NCBI GenBank assembly: GCA_963729695.1 | Contig: CAVSOT010000003.1 | Location: 496,001-560,000, forward strand | Length of the DNA: 64,000 bases | Origin: PALSA-693 sp963729695 | Lineage (GTDB): Bacteria; Actinomycetota; Acidimicrobiia; Acidimicrobiales; Palsa-688 | Reading direction: 5' to 3' | In this document: piece after piece, positions 1 to 10,190 of the stretch | How the letters are laid out: each line of letters starts with the position of its first letter | Numbering within the stretch: position 1 is the stretch's first letter | The notes under the pieces: generated by a model | Seen by the model: the letters and a program-made list of their open reading frames with translations, nothing else | What the model was told of the DNA's origin: nothing | Databases searched by the model: none | Translations under genes and position numbers: made by a program

Positions 1-1192
1 CGGCCTCGTTGACCAGGTTGGCCAGATCCGCGCCGCTCATGCCGGGCGTACCCCGGGCCACCACCGTCAAGTCGACGTCGGGTGCCACCCGCTTGTCCTT
101 GCAGTGCACCGCCAAGATCGGCAGCCGCTCGGCCAGGTCGGGCAGCGGGACGACGATCTGCCGGTCGAAGCGGCCGGGCCGCAGCAAGGCGGGATCGAGG
201 ATGTCGGGCCGGTTGGTGGCGGCCATCATGACGACCCCCTCGGTGGCTTCGAACCCGTCCATCTCGGCCAGCATCTGGTTGAGTGTCTGCTCCCGCTCGT
301 CGTGCCCGCCCCCGAGGCCGGCGCCGCGCTTTCGGCCGATGGAGTCGATCTCGTCGATGAAGATGATCGCCGGCGCCTGCTTCCGGGCCGTCTGGAACAG
401 GTCTCGCACCCTGGAGGCACCCACCCCGACGAACATCTCCATGAAGTCCGAACCTGTCACTGACAGGAACGGCACCCCGGCTTCGCCGGCCACAGCCCGA
501 GCCAGAAGGGTCTTCCCGGTCCCGGGTGGCCCCACCAACAGCACGCCCTTGGGGATCTTGGCGCCGATCTCCTTGAACCGGTTCGCCGACCGTAGGAAGT
601 CCACCACTTCCCGTATCTCGAGCTTCACCCCGTCATAGCCGGCCACGTCGGCAAAGGTCGTCCGAGGTCGCTCCGTCGTGTACACCTTGGCTTTGGATCG
701 CCCGATCGACATGATCCCGCTCATCTGCCCCTGCGCCCGGCGGCTCAGCCACACGAACAGCAGGACGATGATGGCCCCATAGATCAGGTAGGGGATGATC
801 ACTCCCCACGAGCTGGTGGTGCTGGTGGTGATCTTCAGGTCCGGGATATGGGCTGCGTACAGCGCGGTCTGGCCCGAGTTGCCGTTGAGGTCGGGTCCCT
901 GCGTTTCGTACTGCAGGCCCCCGTGCGCCTCGTTGAGCGTGTAGGTGATCTTGCCGTTGTCCTTGTTGACCGAGGCCTTGGCGATCTGATTGCCTTGCAG
1001 CGCGGTGAGGAACTGGCTGTAGGTCTGGCTCGGTGTGCTGCCGCTGCCGCGCATGGAGGACAGGACGATGGCCAGGATGGCGATGGTGACGAGTACCACC
1101 GCGATCCAGCGCCAGTTGCTGTTCGACGACGGCGTACCCCCGGACTGCCCGGGTCCGCCCCCAGGGCGCATATCGCCCGGTGGCCTACTCAT
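1..1192 (-). CDS. ftsH: ATP-dependent zinc metalloprotease FtsH (3' part outside window)
   Basis: Membrane-anchored AAA+ protease that degrades misfolded and regulatory membrane proteins. The visible N-terminal ~397 residues show a hydrophilic start, TM1 (about 28-45), an extracytoplasmic FtsH_ext domain, TM2 (about 120-140), then the AAA module with Walker A GPPGTGKT, Walker B IIFIDEIDS and the second region of homology (ATNRPDILDPALLRPGRFDRQ region). The HExxH zinc protease domain lies beyond position 1. The ATG at 1192 sits 6 nt after a TAGCAT box and has no Shine-Dalgarno sequence, so a leaderless mRNA is likely. It is transcribed divergently from the DUF3499 gene. The reading frame is intact, unlike the genes at 2.3-13.3 kb. 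Confidence 0.95.
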   Translation of the reverse strand, partial: MSRPPGDMRPGGGPGQSGGTPSSNSNWRWIAVVLVTIAILAIVLSSMRGSGSTPSQTYSQFLTALQGNQIAKASVNKDNGKITYTLNEAHGGLQYETQGPDLNGNSGQTALYAAHIPDLKITTSTTSSWGVIIPYLIYGAIIVLLFVWLSRRAQGQMSGIMSIGRSKAKVYTTERPRTTFADVAGYDGVKLEIREVVDFLRSANRFKEIGAKIPKGVLLVGPPGTGKTLLARAVAGEAGVPFLSVTGSDFMEMFVGVGASRVRDLFQTARKQAPAIIFIDEIDSIGRKRGAGLGGGHDEREQTLNQMLAEMDGFEATEGVVMMAATNRPDILDPALLRPGRFDRQIVVPLPDLAERLPILAVHCKDKRVAPDVDLTVVARGTPGMSGADLANLVNEA

Positions 1193-1198
1193 GGTTCC

Positions 1199-1204
1199 AT
1201 GCTA
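1199..1204 (-). promoter_or_regulatory. -10 box (TAGCAT) for ftsH
   Basis: On the minus strand TAGCAT fits TANNNT and ends 6 nt before the ftsH ATG, the layout of an actinobacterial leaderless promoter. No convincing -35 element was seen. Confidence 0.45.
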
Positions 1205-1221
1205 GGCGGGGAATCCCCGAT

Positions 1222-1227
1222 TACGCT
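1222..1227 (+). promoter_or_regulatory. -10 box (TACGCT) for the DUF3499 gene
   Basis: TACGCT fits TANNNT and ends 7 nt before the ATG at 1235, with no ribosome binding site between them. With the ftsH box it forms a compact divergent promoter pair. Confidence 0.4.
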
Positions 1228-1234
1228 GCCCAGG

Positions 1235-1474
1235 ATGGAGCTTCGTCCCTTGTGCGCCCGGCCCGGCTGCCAGGGGCCCACGGCTGCGTGGCTCACCTAC
1301 GACTACGCGGTCCAACGCGTATGGCTCGATGACGTCCCATCTCCCGTGGGGGATCACTGGGCGCTCTGTGCCGGCCACGCCAGCCGTCTCCGTGCTCCTC
1401 GAGGCTGGGTGCAGGTGGATCGACGGGTCGGGCCGCATGCCCGATCCGGGCCGCCGGCGACCCCGGTGCGGTGA
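1235..1474 (+). CDS. DUF3499 family protein
   Basis: Small 79-residue protein of the actinobacterial DUF3499 family, function unknown. The family pattern is visible: Cys residues near the start (LCARPGC), a W/A-LTYDYA strand, a CAGHASRL segment and the hallmark APRGW. In other actinobacteria this gene commonly lies just upstream of a phosphomannomutase/Trm112/SIS isomerase set, and the same order is seen here. The ATG at 1235 is preferred to upstream in-frame starts because it follows a TACGCT box and opens directly on the family motif. Its TGA overlaps the GTG of the next gene by 4 nt (GTGA), implying translational coupling. Confidence 0.8.
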   Translation: MELRPLCARPGCQGPTAAWLTYDYAVQRVWLDDVPSPVGDHWALCAGHASRLRAPRGWVQVDRRVGPHARSGPPATPVR

Positions 1475-2199
1475 GGGCACCGGAGGCCCCGGCCTCCGGT
1501 CACAAGTGGGGAATCGGCGAGGCCATTCTCGGGTTCGCCGCCGGATTGCTGCTTTCCTCCCTGGCTGCCGGTATCGCCGAGTCTGCAACCGGTTACAAGA
1601 CCTCGTCGTCGGCAGGATTGCCGCTGGCGGTCACCGCAGCCGACGTGGGCGGATTGTGGCTCTGCCTGGTCGGCGCCGCCATCGTGGCCAGCCGCCGTCG
1701 CGGCACCGGCGACCTCAAGCGGGATTACGGCTGGGGTTGGGGACGCTGGTGGGACCTCCCCGTGGGCGCGGCCATCGGAGTCTTCTGCCAGTTCGTGCTG
1801 GTGCCGCTCCTGTACCTGCCGTTCGAGCACGTGTATCACCATTTGAGCCATCAGCTGGGCCAGCCGGCCCAGCGCGACACCTCGGCCGTGCACGGGGTGG
1901 CCGAGGTGGTGGTGCTGTTTCTCCTTCTCTGCGTCGGTGCTCCGATTGTCGAGGAACTCTTTTTCCGGGGCCTGATCTTTCGCTCGCTCCTCGGCTGGGC
2001 CCCCGTGCCGCTGGCCGTCTCAGGCAGCGCGCTCCTGTTCGCCCTCGCCCACTTCGAAGCCGTGCAGTTCGCCGGGCTCGCCGTATTCGGTGTCGTGCTC
2101 GCCCTCCTGGCCTGGCGCACGGGGCGACTGACGCCGGGTATCGGGGCTCATGCCGCCTTCAACTTCGTCGCCGTGCTCTCGGTCGTGCATGTCCACTAG
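1471..2199 (+). CDS. CPBP family intramembrane metalloprotease
   Basis: 242-residue polytopic membrane protein of the CPBP (CAAX protease and bacteriocin-processing, Abi) family. Motif 1 is EELFFRG (161-167), motif 2 is ALAHFE (His194) and motif 3 is GAHAAFN (His227); the paired Glu and the two His are the expected metal or catalytic residues. Hydrophobic segments lie around 20-38, 60-74, 98-117, 143-157, 179-193, 200-215 and 228-240. The substrate is unknown. The GTG start overlaps the DUF3499 stop by 4 nt, so the two are co-translated. Frame intact. Confidence 0.85.
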   Translation: MRAPEAPASGHKWGIGEAILGFAAGLLLSSLAAGIAESATGYKTSSSAGLPLAVTAADVGGLWLCLVGAAIVASRRRGTGDLKRDYGWGWGRWWDLPVGAAIGVFCQFVLVPLLYLPFEHVYHHLSHQLGQPAQRDTSAVHGVAEVVVLFLLLCVGAPIVEELFFRGLIFRSLLGWAPVPLAVSGSALLFALAHFEAVQFAGLAVFGVVLALLAWRTGRLTPGIGAHAAFNFVAVLSVVHVH

Positions 2200-2297
2200 G
2201 GGTTGAACGAGATGGGCCGGACGGGGCTGCTCGTCGGGGCCGGGCGGCTCAGGCATGACCCCCGGACCGGTCCCCGGCCAGGCAACATAGAGGCTTC

Positions 2298-4728
2298 ATG
2301 ACCGCAACCAGCACGATGGAGCGCGCCGACACGCCGGATGTTCCGGCGGCCACGGGGCGTTCGAGGTGGCGCCACTTTCAGCGCCGGCCGAGTGCGGAAG
2401 CCATCGTCACGTTCCTCGTGGTAGCCGGCTGCGTGGTGTTCACGTTCCACGAGCTCCAACCGTCGCAGCTGTTCAAGAACACCACTCCGGCCGGCGGGGA
2501 CATGGGCGCCCACGTGTGGCTCCCGGCCTACGTGAAGTCCAGCCTGTTACCCCACCTCCGGATCTCCGGGTGGACACCCGATTGGTACGAGGGCTTTCCC
2601 GCCCTCACCTATTACTTCCCCGGGCCGATCGTCAGCATTGCCCTCCTCTCGTACATCATCCCGTACAACATCGCCTTCAAGCTGGTGACCGTCCTCGGCT
2701 TGTTGACGCTGCCCGTTGCCGCGTGGGCGTTCGGCCGCTTGGCGCGTATGCGCTTTCCCGGTCCGGCCTGCCTGGCCGCCGCAACCCTCCCGTATCTTTT
2801 CAGCCGGGAGTTCACCATCTACGGGGGCAACATCGCCTCCACCATGGCCGGCGAGTTCTGCTTCTCGATCGCCCTGTCACTGGCGCTCGTCTTTCTCGGT
2901 GTCGTCGCCAGGGGATTGGAGAACGGACGGTACCGGGCCCTGGCCGCCCTCCTGCTGGCCGCCACCGGGATATGCCATATCCTCCCGCTGTTTTTCGCCG
3001 CCGGGGGCGCCATCGTTTTGACCCTCATGCGGTTCGATCGACGGCGGCTGCTCCAGTGGACCCTGCCGGTGCTCGTGTGCGCCGGGGCGCTCATCGCCTT
3101 CTGGGCGCTCCCCTTCGACTACCGGCTCCCGTACGCGACCAACATGAACTACCAGAAGATCACCACGTACTGGACGACCCTTTTCCCGGAGAAGGACTTG
3201 TGGTTGTTCGTGCTGGCTGCCGTCGCCGTCCTCCTCTCCTTGCTGCGGCGCAACCGGGTGGGCTTGTTCCTCGGGATCATGACCGTCCTCTGCGGCGTGG
3301 TGTTCCGGATCGCGCCCCAGGCCCGTCTCTGGAACGCCCGGGTGCTGCCCTTCTGGTATCTGTGCCTGTACCTGCTGGTCGGTGTGGCGTTCATGGAGTT
3401 CGGGACCATCGTGGTCGAGTATTGGCGCCGCCCCGAGGCCCGACCGCGGGGCGCTCATCGGAGTCCCGGTGGTCACCGCGCTGGTGGCGCTGGTCTGGGT
3501 GAACTATCCCTTGCGGAACCTGCCCTTTGGCCATACGACCAAATCGGGTGACTACTCGTGGCTGGGCATAACCAGCTCCGACTCCTCTTTCATCCCCTCC
3601 TGGGTGTACTGGAACTACTCCGGCTACCAAAACCCCGGCAAGTCCCGCGCAGACCGAGTACTGCGGACCTGGTGGCCGAAATGAAGAAGTTGGGCCAGAA
3701 CCCCGCCTACGGCTGCGGCACGGCCATGTGGGAGTACGAGCCCGAGCTCGACCAGATGGGCACCCCTGACGCGCTCATGCTCCTGCCGTACTGGACCAAT
3801 GGCTGCATCGGCTCGGAGGAAGGCCTCTACTACGAGTCCTCCGCCACGACGCCCTACCACTTCCTCAACGTGGCCGAGCTTTCCGACCAGCCCTCTGACC
3901 CCGTGGTCGGCCTGCACTATCCGGCTGCGCCCAACGTGCCCGAAGGCATCCAGCACCTCCAGATGCTCGGGGTCAAGTACTTCATGGCCGAGACGCCCGA
4001 CATCGAAGCGGCCGCCGACAAAGACACCAACCTTCACCTGGTCGGCACGGTCGGGCCCTTCCCGGTCACCTACACGACGGGCTCGACCAGCACGGTCGAA
4101 CAGCGCACCTGGAAGATCTACGAGATCGCCGACTCGGCCACGGTCACCCCGCTGCAGAACCAGCCCGTCGTCGTGACCGGGCGTGACCAAATCCGGTCTA
4201 ACCGGGACCAAGCCGGATCCGTCCGAATGGCTCAAGGTCTCCGAAGCCTGGTACCTCAACCCCTCGGACTGGAGACGTCCTCGAAGCCCAGTCCGGGCCG
4301 AAAAGCTGGGCACAGGGTATCGCCCAGCACCACCACCTTGCCGAAGACACAACTCCCGCCGGTCCAGGTAACCGACATCAAAAAAGGCACCGAATCCATC
4401 TCGTTCAACGTGGACCAGACCGGCGTGCCGGTACTCGTCAAGACGTCGTATTTCCCGAACTGGCAGGTGAGCGGGGCCAGCGACATCTACCGGGTCACGC
4501 CCAATCTCATGGTCGTCGTGCCGACGGCGAACCACGTCACCCTCACCTACGGGTACACGCCCGTCGACTGGATCGGGTTCATCCTTTCGCTCCTCGGTCT
4601 CGCCGGCCTGGTCGTCCTCTGGCGGTTGGGCCCGGTTCGTTACACTCGGCCCCGCCATCTCCGGGGTTTCGACAGCGACGAGCGCTGGGACGGGAAGGCG
4701 GGGCCCACTAGCGTCCCGGTACGCATGA
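2298..4728 (+). CDS. Large polytopic membrane protein, 6-pyruvoyl-tetrahydropterin synthase-related type (frame broken)
   Basis: About 800-residue membrane protein with an N-terminal block of 9-10 TM segments, an extracytoplasmic domain (aromatic-rich PYWTNGCIGSEEGLYYESS-like stretch near 3790-3850) and a C-terminal TM (4565-4625). The architecture resembles the actinobacterial membrane proteins annotated as PTPS-related and, more loosely, YfhO/GT-C-like proteins; a role in envelope glycan assembly is inference. The frame starts at ATG 2298, shifts near 3430, twice near 3645 and 3666, and again near 4190 and 4330-4370. The two resolved best are an extra C in the CCC at 3644-3646 and an extra G at 3665-3666. 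The natural stop is probably the TGA of the ATGA overlap with manB. Confidence 0.7.
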
Positions 4729-6105
4729 CCGCACCCAGCCCGCTCACGCTTGCGTCCATTTTCAAGGCCTACGACATCCGGGGGACCGTCCCCGACCAGC
4801 TCGAACCCGGAGGTGGCCCGCGCCGTCGGCTGGGCGTTCGCCCGCTTTGCGGATGCGCCCCGGATCCTGGTGGCGAGGGATATGCGGCCCTCGGGTGTCG
4901 CCTTGGGGCGGTCGTTCGCCGAAGGCGTGTCGCTCGCGGGCGTCGACGTGGTCGATCTGGGTTTGACGTCCACCGACGAGCTGTACTTCGCGTCCGGGAG
5001 CCTCGACGCGCCCGGACGCCATGTTCACCGCCTCCCACAACCCGGCCCAGTACAACGGGATCAAGCTCTGCCTGGCGGGCGCCCGCCCGGTCGGCTCGGA
5101 AACCGGTCTCCGCGAGATCATGGCGTCGGCCACGACGGTCATTCGAGATGGGGTCCCGGTGATCTCCGCCCGCCGGAGCGGTGACCAAGGCGGACGTCCT
5201 CGCCGACTATGCGGCCAAGGTCGGTCGTTCGTCTCGCTGGACCAGCTGCAGCCGCTGAAGGTCGTCGCCGACACCGCCAACGGCATGGGCGGGCTGGTGG
5301 TCCCGGCGGTCTTCGAAGGCCTGCCATTCCGGCTCGAGATCCTCTTCGGCGAGCTGGACGGGACCTTCCCCAATCACCCGGCCGACCCGATCCAGCCCGC
5401 GAACCTGGTCGCTCTGCAGCAGCGGATCGTCGAGCCACGGGCGCCGATGTGGGTCTGGCCTTCGACGGTGACGCCGATCGCTGCTTCCTGGTCGACGACC
5501 GGGGGGTGCCCGGTATCAGGTTCGACGACGACCGCCCTGGTCGCGGCGGCGATCCTGGACAAGTATCCGGGCGCGACCATCCTGCACAACCTGATCTGCT
5601 CCAAGGCCGTGCCGGAGATCATCCGCGAGCGGGGCGGCGTGCCGGTCCGCACCCGGGTCGGTCACTCGTACATCAAGGCGATCATGGCGGACACCGATGC
5701 CATGTTCGGTGGGGAGCATTCGGGGCACTACTACTTCAGGGAAAATTACCGGGCCGATTCCGGGCTCGATCGCCGCCCTGGTCGTGCTCGAGGTGCTGTC
5801 TCAGGCCGGCCGGCCACTGTCGGAGCTCAGGACCGACTTCGAGCGCTACGCCGACTCCGGCGAGATCAACACCGAGGTCGCCGAACCCGGTGAAGTCATC
5901 GATGCCGTGGCCAGCCACTACGCCGGCGCCCGCCAGGACCGCCTGGACGGGCTGACCGTCGACCTGGGCGAATGGTGGTTCAATCTGCGCCCGTCCAACA
6001 CCGAGCCGCTGCTGCGCCTCAACCTCGAGGCGGCGGACCCCGAGGCCTGCTCGGGCCCGCACCGAGGAGGTCCTGTCGCTGATCAGCGCCGGCGACCTCC
6101 ACTAG
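4725..6105 (+). CDS. manB: Phosphomannomutase/phosphoglucomutase (frame broken)
   Basis: Alpha-D-phosphohexomutase that interconverts mannose-6-P and mannose-1-P (or the glucose equivalents) for GDP-mannose and cell-surface glycans. Reading across frames gives the family order: N-terminal FKAYDIRGTVPDQL, active-site phosphoserine loop TASHNPAQYNGIK (5028-5066), metal loop DGDADR (about 5467-5484), sugar loop GGEHSGHYYF (5710-5739) and phosphate loop RPSNTEPLLR (5990-6020). The TAG at 6103-6105 closes the frame ending SAGDLH. Frame breaks include an extra G near 4808-4812 and another base near 5013-5017, plus several more around 5165-5190, 5430-5450, 5510 and 5755. All look like consensus errors. 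It probably supplies sugar for region 4 together with the SIS isomerase. Confidence 0.85.
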
Positions 6106-6198
6106 GGTTGGGCGGCTGCGTCCCGTCCCTCTCGAACCCCGCCTCTGCCCCCTTCGGGCCCGGGTCGAGGCGCCCACCGAAGGAGTGCTGCTGAGCCC

Positions 6199-6442
6199 AT
6201 GGTGCTCGACCCGAAGCTGCTCGAGATCCTGGCCTGCCCCAAGGACAAGGGGCCGCTGCTCTACTTCGCCGACGAGGAGTCGCTGTACAACCCTCGCCTG
6301 CGGCTCCGCTACCGGATCACCGACGACATCCCGGTCATGCTGATCGACGAGGCCGAGACGGTCGACGACGCCGAGGACGAGCGGCTCCGCGCCAAGGCGC
6401 AAGCCGAGGGCATCAAACCGACCTTCGACGCGGAGGCGGTAG
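6199..6442 (+). CDS. Trm112-like small zinc-ribbon protein (one base extra)
   Basis: About 80-residue Trm112/YcaR-type protein. It begins VLDPKLLEILACPKDKGPL, then LYNPRLRLRYRI, ending in DDIPVMLIDEAE, the usual actinobacterial form. Only one CP motif remains, so metal binding may be lost. As sequenced the frame runs into the next gene, but GCGGTAG at 6436-6442 becomes GCG-TAG if one G is removed, placing the stop at 6440-6442, 6 nt before the SIS gene. In actinobacteria this gene lies between manB and the SIS isomerase, as here. The exact role in that set is not established. Confidence 0.75.
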
Positions 6443-6448
6443 GCCGAG

Positions 6449-7499
6449 GTGGTGCTCGACACGCTCGGGATGTTCGAGCTGACGGCCGGGCTTCCCGAAC
6501 AGGTGCGACGCCGCGGCCCGGCGCGCCCGGGGCTGGGGCGGTCTTCGCGACCCTGCCGGCCGTCGAGCACGTGGTGGTCATCGGCATGGGCGGGCAGCGG
6601 CATGGCCGGCGAGGTCGTGGCGGCCGTGGCCGCGCCCATGCTGCCCGTGCCGGTGGCGGTGGTGAAGTCGTACGAGTGCCCGGCGTTTGTGGACGCCGGC
6701 AGCCTGGTGTTCGCGGTGTCGGCGTCGGGCGAAACCGAGGAGACGATCCAGGCCGCGTCGGATGCCTTCTTCGCCGGCGCCGCCATGGTGGTCATCTCCG
6801 GCGGCGGCCGCCTGGCCGAGCTGGCGTCCACCTGGAACGCGCCGGTCATCGCCGTCCCGCCCGACATCCCCCAGCCGCGTGCCGCGCTCGGTGCCATGGC
6901 CATCCCGCCCCTCGTGGTGCTCGAGGAGATGGGGCTGTACCGGGGCGGCCCACAACTGGATCGACGCCGCCGTCGACCAGCTCAAGCGCCGGCGAGACGA
7001 GCTGGCGGGCGGCCGGCGAGGCCAGCGCCGGCCGCCGACGTGGCCCGCCGCATCGGCCGGACGATGCCGCTCATCCACGGCGGGGGAGCCATCGGCGCCG
7101 CCGCCGCCCAGCGGTGGAAGACGCAGATCAACGAGAACGCCAAGGCGCCGGCCTGGTGGAGCGCCCAGCCCGAGCTGTGCCACAACGAGGTGTGCGGCTG
7201 GGGCCAGCACGGCGACGTGACCCGCCAGGTCATGACGACGGTGTCCCTGCGCCACGATGGCGAGCACCCGCAGGTCGGGCCGGCGGTTCGATCTGGTGGG
7301 CGAGCTGCTCCGCGAGGTGGTCGCCGACGTGATCGAGGTCCGGGCCGAGGGCGACGGTGACCTGGCCCAGCTGCTCGACCTGATCCTCTTCGGCGATTAC
7401 GTCTCGCTGTGGATGGCCGTCGAGGCCGGCATCGACCCCGGGCCCGTGCCGGTCCTGGTCGATCTCAAGGTCCAGCTCGAGCGGGGTAGCAGGCGGTAG
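6449..7499 (+). CDS. SIS-domain phosphoglucose/phosphomannose isomerase-like protein (frame broken)
   Basis: Sugar isomerase (SIS) domain protein of the bifunctional phosphoglucose/phosphomannose isomerase type, about 345 residues. Visible pieces are VVVIGMGGSGMAGEV (6572-6615, nucleotide-fold start), SASGETEETI (6720-6750), a VISGGGRLAEL strand, the HGGGAIGAAAAQRWKTQINENAK region (7077-7145) and the C-terminal pgi_pmi domain with HDGEHP and VDLKVQLERGSRR. Start GTG 6449 is 6 nt after the inferred Trm112 stop. Several single-base frame breaks (about 6500, 6590, 6945, 7015, 7280). It works with manB in hexose-phosphate interconversion. Confidence 0.8.
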
Positions 7500-7511
7500 C
7501 CTGTTCCGAGC

Positions 7512-7696
7512 GGACCTCAGCGGGTCTGTGGTTGCAAGTCGATGCCAGTCGCAGGCGAAACGACCCACGTAAGGCAACCGAGGTTGCTGATCATGGTGCG
7601 GCTTAGAAGTAAGTCCTGGCCGCCGATCGGGACCATCGGGGTCCCGGGGCGGCCAGGCAGGTGTGGGGTCAAAGACCAGGTCAGCCGCTGAGGTCC
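7512..7696 (+). ncRNA. Candidate structured RNA (~185 nt), raiA-motif-like by position
   Basis: A 12-bp perfect closing helix pairs 7512-7523 (GGACCTCAGCGG) with 7685-7696 (CCGCTGAGGTCC). Inside, 7616-7624 pairs with 7648-7656 (CTGGCCGCC/GGCGGCCAG) and is capped by a nested GGGACC/GGTCCC stem (7629-7634/7640-7645). GCAACC at 7574-7579 can pair either with GGTTGC at 7530-7535 or with GGTTGC at 7582-7587, so two helices exclude each other. There is no open reading frame with coding character. The setting, between the manB-SIS set and the regulator-secA set, is where many actinobacteria encode the hibernation factor gene hpf/raiA, which is not present here. A raiA-type RNA is therefore a reasonable but unproven idea. 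Strand is assumed from the neighbouring genes. Confidence 0.5.
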
Positions 7697-7838
7697 CCCG
7701 CGTCCCGGCCACAGTCGGGAGGCCAAGGGGCCCATGGAGGGGCCATCGGTCTTTTGGCTGCTCGCGGTGGCCGGCCCGGTGCCCGGGTGCGGGGTCGCGG
7801 CCGGCCTGGTCGTTGCCAGCTCCCAGAAGGAGCTTCCG

Positions 7839-8535
7839 GTGAGCGAGCCGGCTCGGGACGAGGCCGATCCGGGTCGTGATCGCCGACGATCAGGCCCTGT
7901 TCCGCCGGGGTCTCCTCGTGGTCCTCGCGGGCGAGCAGACCATCGAGGTGGTGGCCGAGGCGGAAGACGGCAAGTCGGCGGTCGCCATGGCCGAGGAGCT
8001 GGCCCCGGACGTGGTGCTCATGGACGTGCGGATGCCCCAGATGAACGGCATCGAAGCGGCCCGGCGCATCCGCGAGCTGCTCCCGAGCACCAAGATCCTC
8101 ATGCTGACGGTCTCCGACGACGAGGACGACCTGTTCGAGGCCATCAAGGCCGGCGCCAACGGCTACCTGCTGAAGGAGATCTCGGTCGAGGAGGTGGCCG
8201 GAGCCATTCGGGCCGTCGCCCGGGGCCACAGCCTGATCTCGCCCGTCGATGGCCACCAAGCTGCTCAGGGAGTTCAACGCCCTGGCTCGCCAGGCCGCCG
8301 CCCGCGAGCAGCTGCCGGCGCCGGCTGCTGACGGCGCGAGAGCTGGAGGTGCTGAGGCTGGTGGCCCGGGGCATGAGCAACCGGGAAGTGGCCGAGCAAG
8401 CTGTACATCTCCGAGAACACGGTCAAGAACCACATCCGCAACATCCTCGAGAAACTGCACCTGCATTCACGTATGGAGGCGGTCATGTACGCGGTGCGCA
8501 AGCGCCTGCTCGACCCTCACCACCCGGAGCCGTAA
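7839..8535 (+). CDS. NarL/LuxR-family response regulator (frame broken)
   Basis: Two-domain regulator: receiver (VVIADDQALFRRG, phospho-acceptor Asp in VLMDVRMPQMNG, Lys in YLLKEIS) followed by a LuxR/NarL HTH (LTARELEVLRLVARG, then ISENTVKNHIRNILEKL). The GTG at 7839 follows an AGAAGGAG ribosome binding site at 7825-7832. Four single-base insertions are apparent: one G after GATCCG near 7870, one C in GCCCGTCG near 8248, one base near 8325 and one A in GAGCAAG near 8398. The stop TAA is 8533-8535. A regulator of this family is typical of the hpf-secA neighbourhood in actinobacteria. No histidine kinase is adjacent. Confidence 0.85.
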
Positions 8536-8696
8536 CCCTGTCGATTTTCACGGGGCCGGGCGACCCCGCCCGGAGCCCGGACCAAAAACGGTCAGCCCAA
8601 CCGATCACCTCCCGGCGCCGTTGTGACCACGACGCGGACGCACGAGCGACCCGTCGGCGCACCTCCGCGGACCTGCGACCCGGCGACGCCGCGACC

Positions 8697-10190
8697 CTAC
8701 GTCCCACCAACCCGGCGGTACACCACCACCCCGCCACCCTGACCGACCGGTCGGTACTGCCTTGGAGATGGACGCCCACACCGCCAGGTCGGGTGGCGAC
8801 AGGTCGGCCGCCACCGGTATCACCACGTACTGCACCTGGTTGGCGAAGGGGAGCCGCTGGCCCTCCTGGGTGTACAGCGCCCCAGTACTGGGCGGCGAAC
8901 GGGGTGGGCCACTGGTAGATCCGGGTGCGGTGGTCCAGGTGGGCCACGTAGGGGTAGTAGGCGGAGACGACCGCGTTGGGCGGAACCAGCGTAGCACGGC
9001 GTTGATGGCGTGCACCTGCGGGCTGCTCGGGTTGGCGTGCGGGTAGGCCTGGCGGGAGAACGGGGCCAGGCCCCAGAGCCGACACGACACGAAGGCGGCG
9101 ACGACTACCACGCCGGTCGCCACGTAGCGCCGCGCCCGGGTCGACAGCGGGACCACCGCGAACACCGTGCCGAGGGCCAGCACGGGTACCAGCGGCAGCG
9201 AGTAGTGGTAGAGGATCTGGTGCATGTAGCCGAAGTTGCTCAGCACGTTCTCGGCGAGCGTCAGGATGCCGATGGCCGCCACCTCGGGGGCGATCAGGAA
9301 CACCAGGCCGAACGGGATGCGCCATCTGCCACAGGTAGAACAGGCGGCCCTGGCTGCGGGCGTACCGCCAGAACCGGACCGGGTGGGCGATGAGGGTGTA
9401 GACCAGCCCGCCGAGACCGCCGAAGGGGATGCGGTTGGCGTAGAACGACATCGTCCCGAGGAGCGATTTGATGACGACCGCGTAGGCGAACACCATCCAG
9501 GCCACCGCGGCCACCACGATCGCGGACGCCCCACTGCCGGTCCCGGCGGAAGTAGACCCACACCGCCGAGCGGGACGATGAGCAGGGCGGTGTCCTCCTT
9601 GACCAGGAGCGACGCGGCCACCGCCACGGCCCAGCAGGAGCGGTTTGGACTCCACGGCGGCGTAGATGGCCAGGGCCAGGGACAGGACCAGGAAGCACTC
9701 GGGGTGGAACTGCTCCAGGTTGCCGTTCTGCAGGGCCGGGTTCAGCAGGTAGGCGGCGGCCAGGCCGGTGGCGATCGGACCACGCTGGCGGTGCGGCGCA
9801 GGGCGAGCAGGTAGACGGGCACGGCGGCCGCGGCCAGCAGGCAGGTCTGCAGCACCAGGAGGGTCTGGGCGTGCGGCCACACCCAGTACAGCGGGACCGC
9901 CAGCAGGAGGATGAACGAGGTGTGGTCCCCGAACAGGTTCCGGCCCATGACCGTCACGAACGGGGCGTGGAAGCGGCTCAGCAGCCACACCCCCTGGTCG
10001 AAGATGCCCATGTCGAAGCCCGGGGGTGCCGTAGCCGTCCTGGACCTGCGACCGACAGCAGGCTGAACCGCACGCACGTAGGCCGCCGATGAGGACGATG
10101 ACCGGGAGGTGGGGCAGCCGAGCCGGCGCGAGGTCGGATTCGATGCCGGCGCCGGACCCGGTCCGATCGGGCCCGGCAGCCGCGACGCAC
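8697..10190 (-). CDS. DUF2079 family polytopic membrane protein (frame broken)
   Basis: About 490-residue integral membrane protein of the DUF2079 family, which has GT-C glycosyltransferase-like character; function unknown. Family features are GFDMGIFDQGVW (about 9980-10022), FGDHTSFILLLAVPLYW, YLLNPALQNGNLEQFHPE, LLVKEDTALLIVPLG (about 9600) and IAPEVAAIGILTLAENVLSNF (about 9290). The probable stop is the TAG at 8697-8699, in the frame ending QGGGVVVYRRVGGT. The start is uncertain: GTG 10190 is a guess because the frame is broken near 10030-10100 as well as near 9780, 9640, 9545 and 9330. It is convergent with the regulator gene and divergent from secA. Confidence 0.65.

Noticed and set aside
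7571..7600. SAM-I or SAM-IV riboswitch, suggested by GGCAACC followed by GGTGC
   Set aside because: The remaining SAM consensus elements (GCCAGCG/GAAGCCCCGG-type P1-P2 core) are missing and the adjacent gene is not in methionine metabolism.
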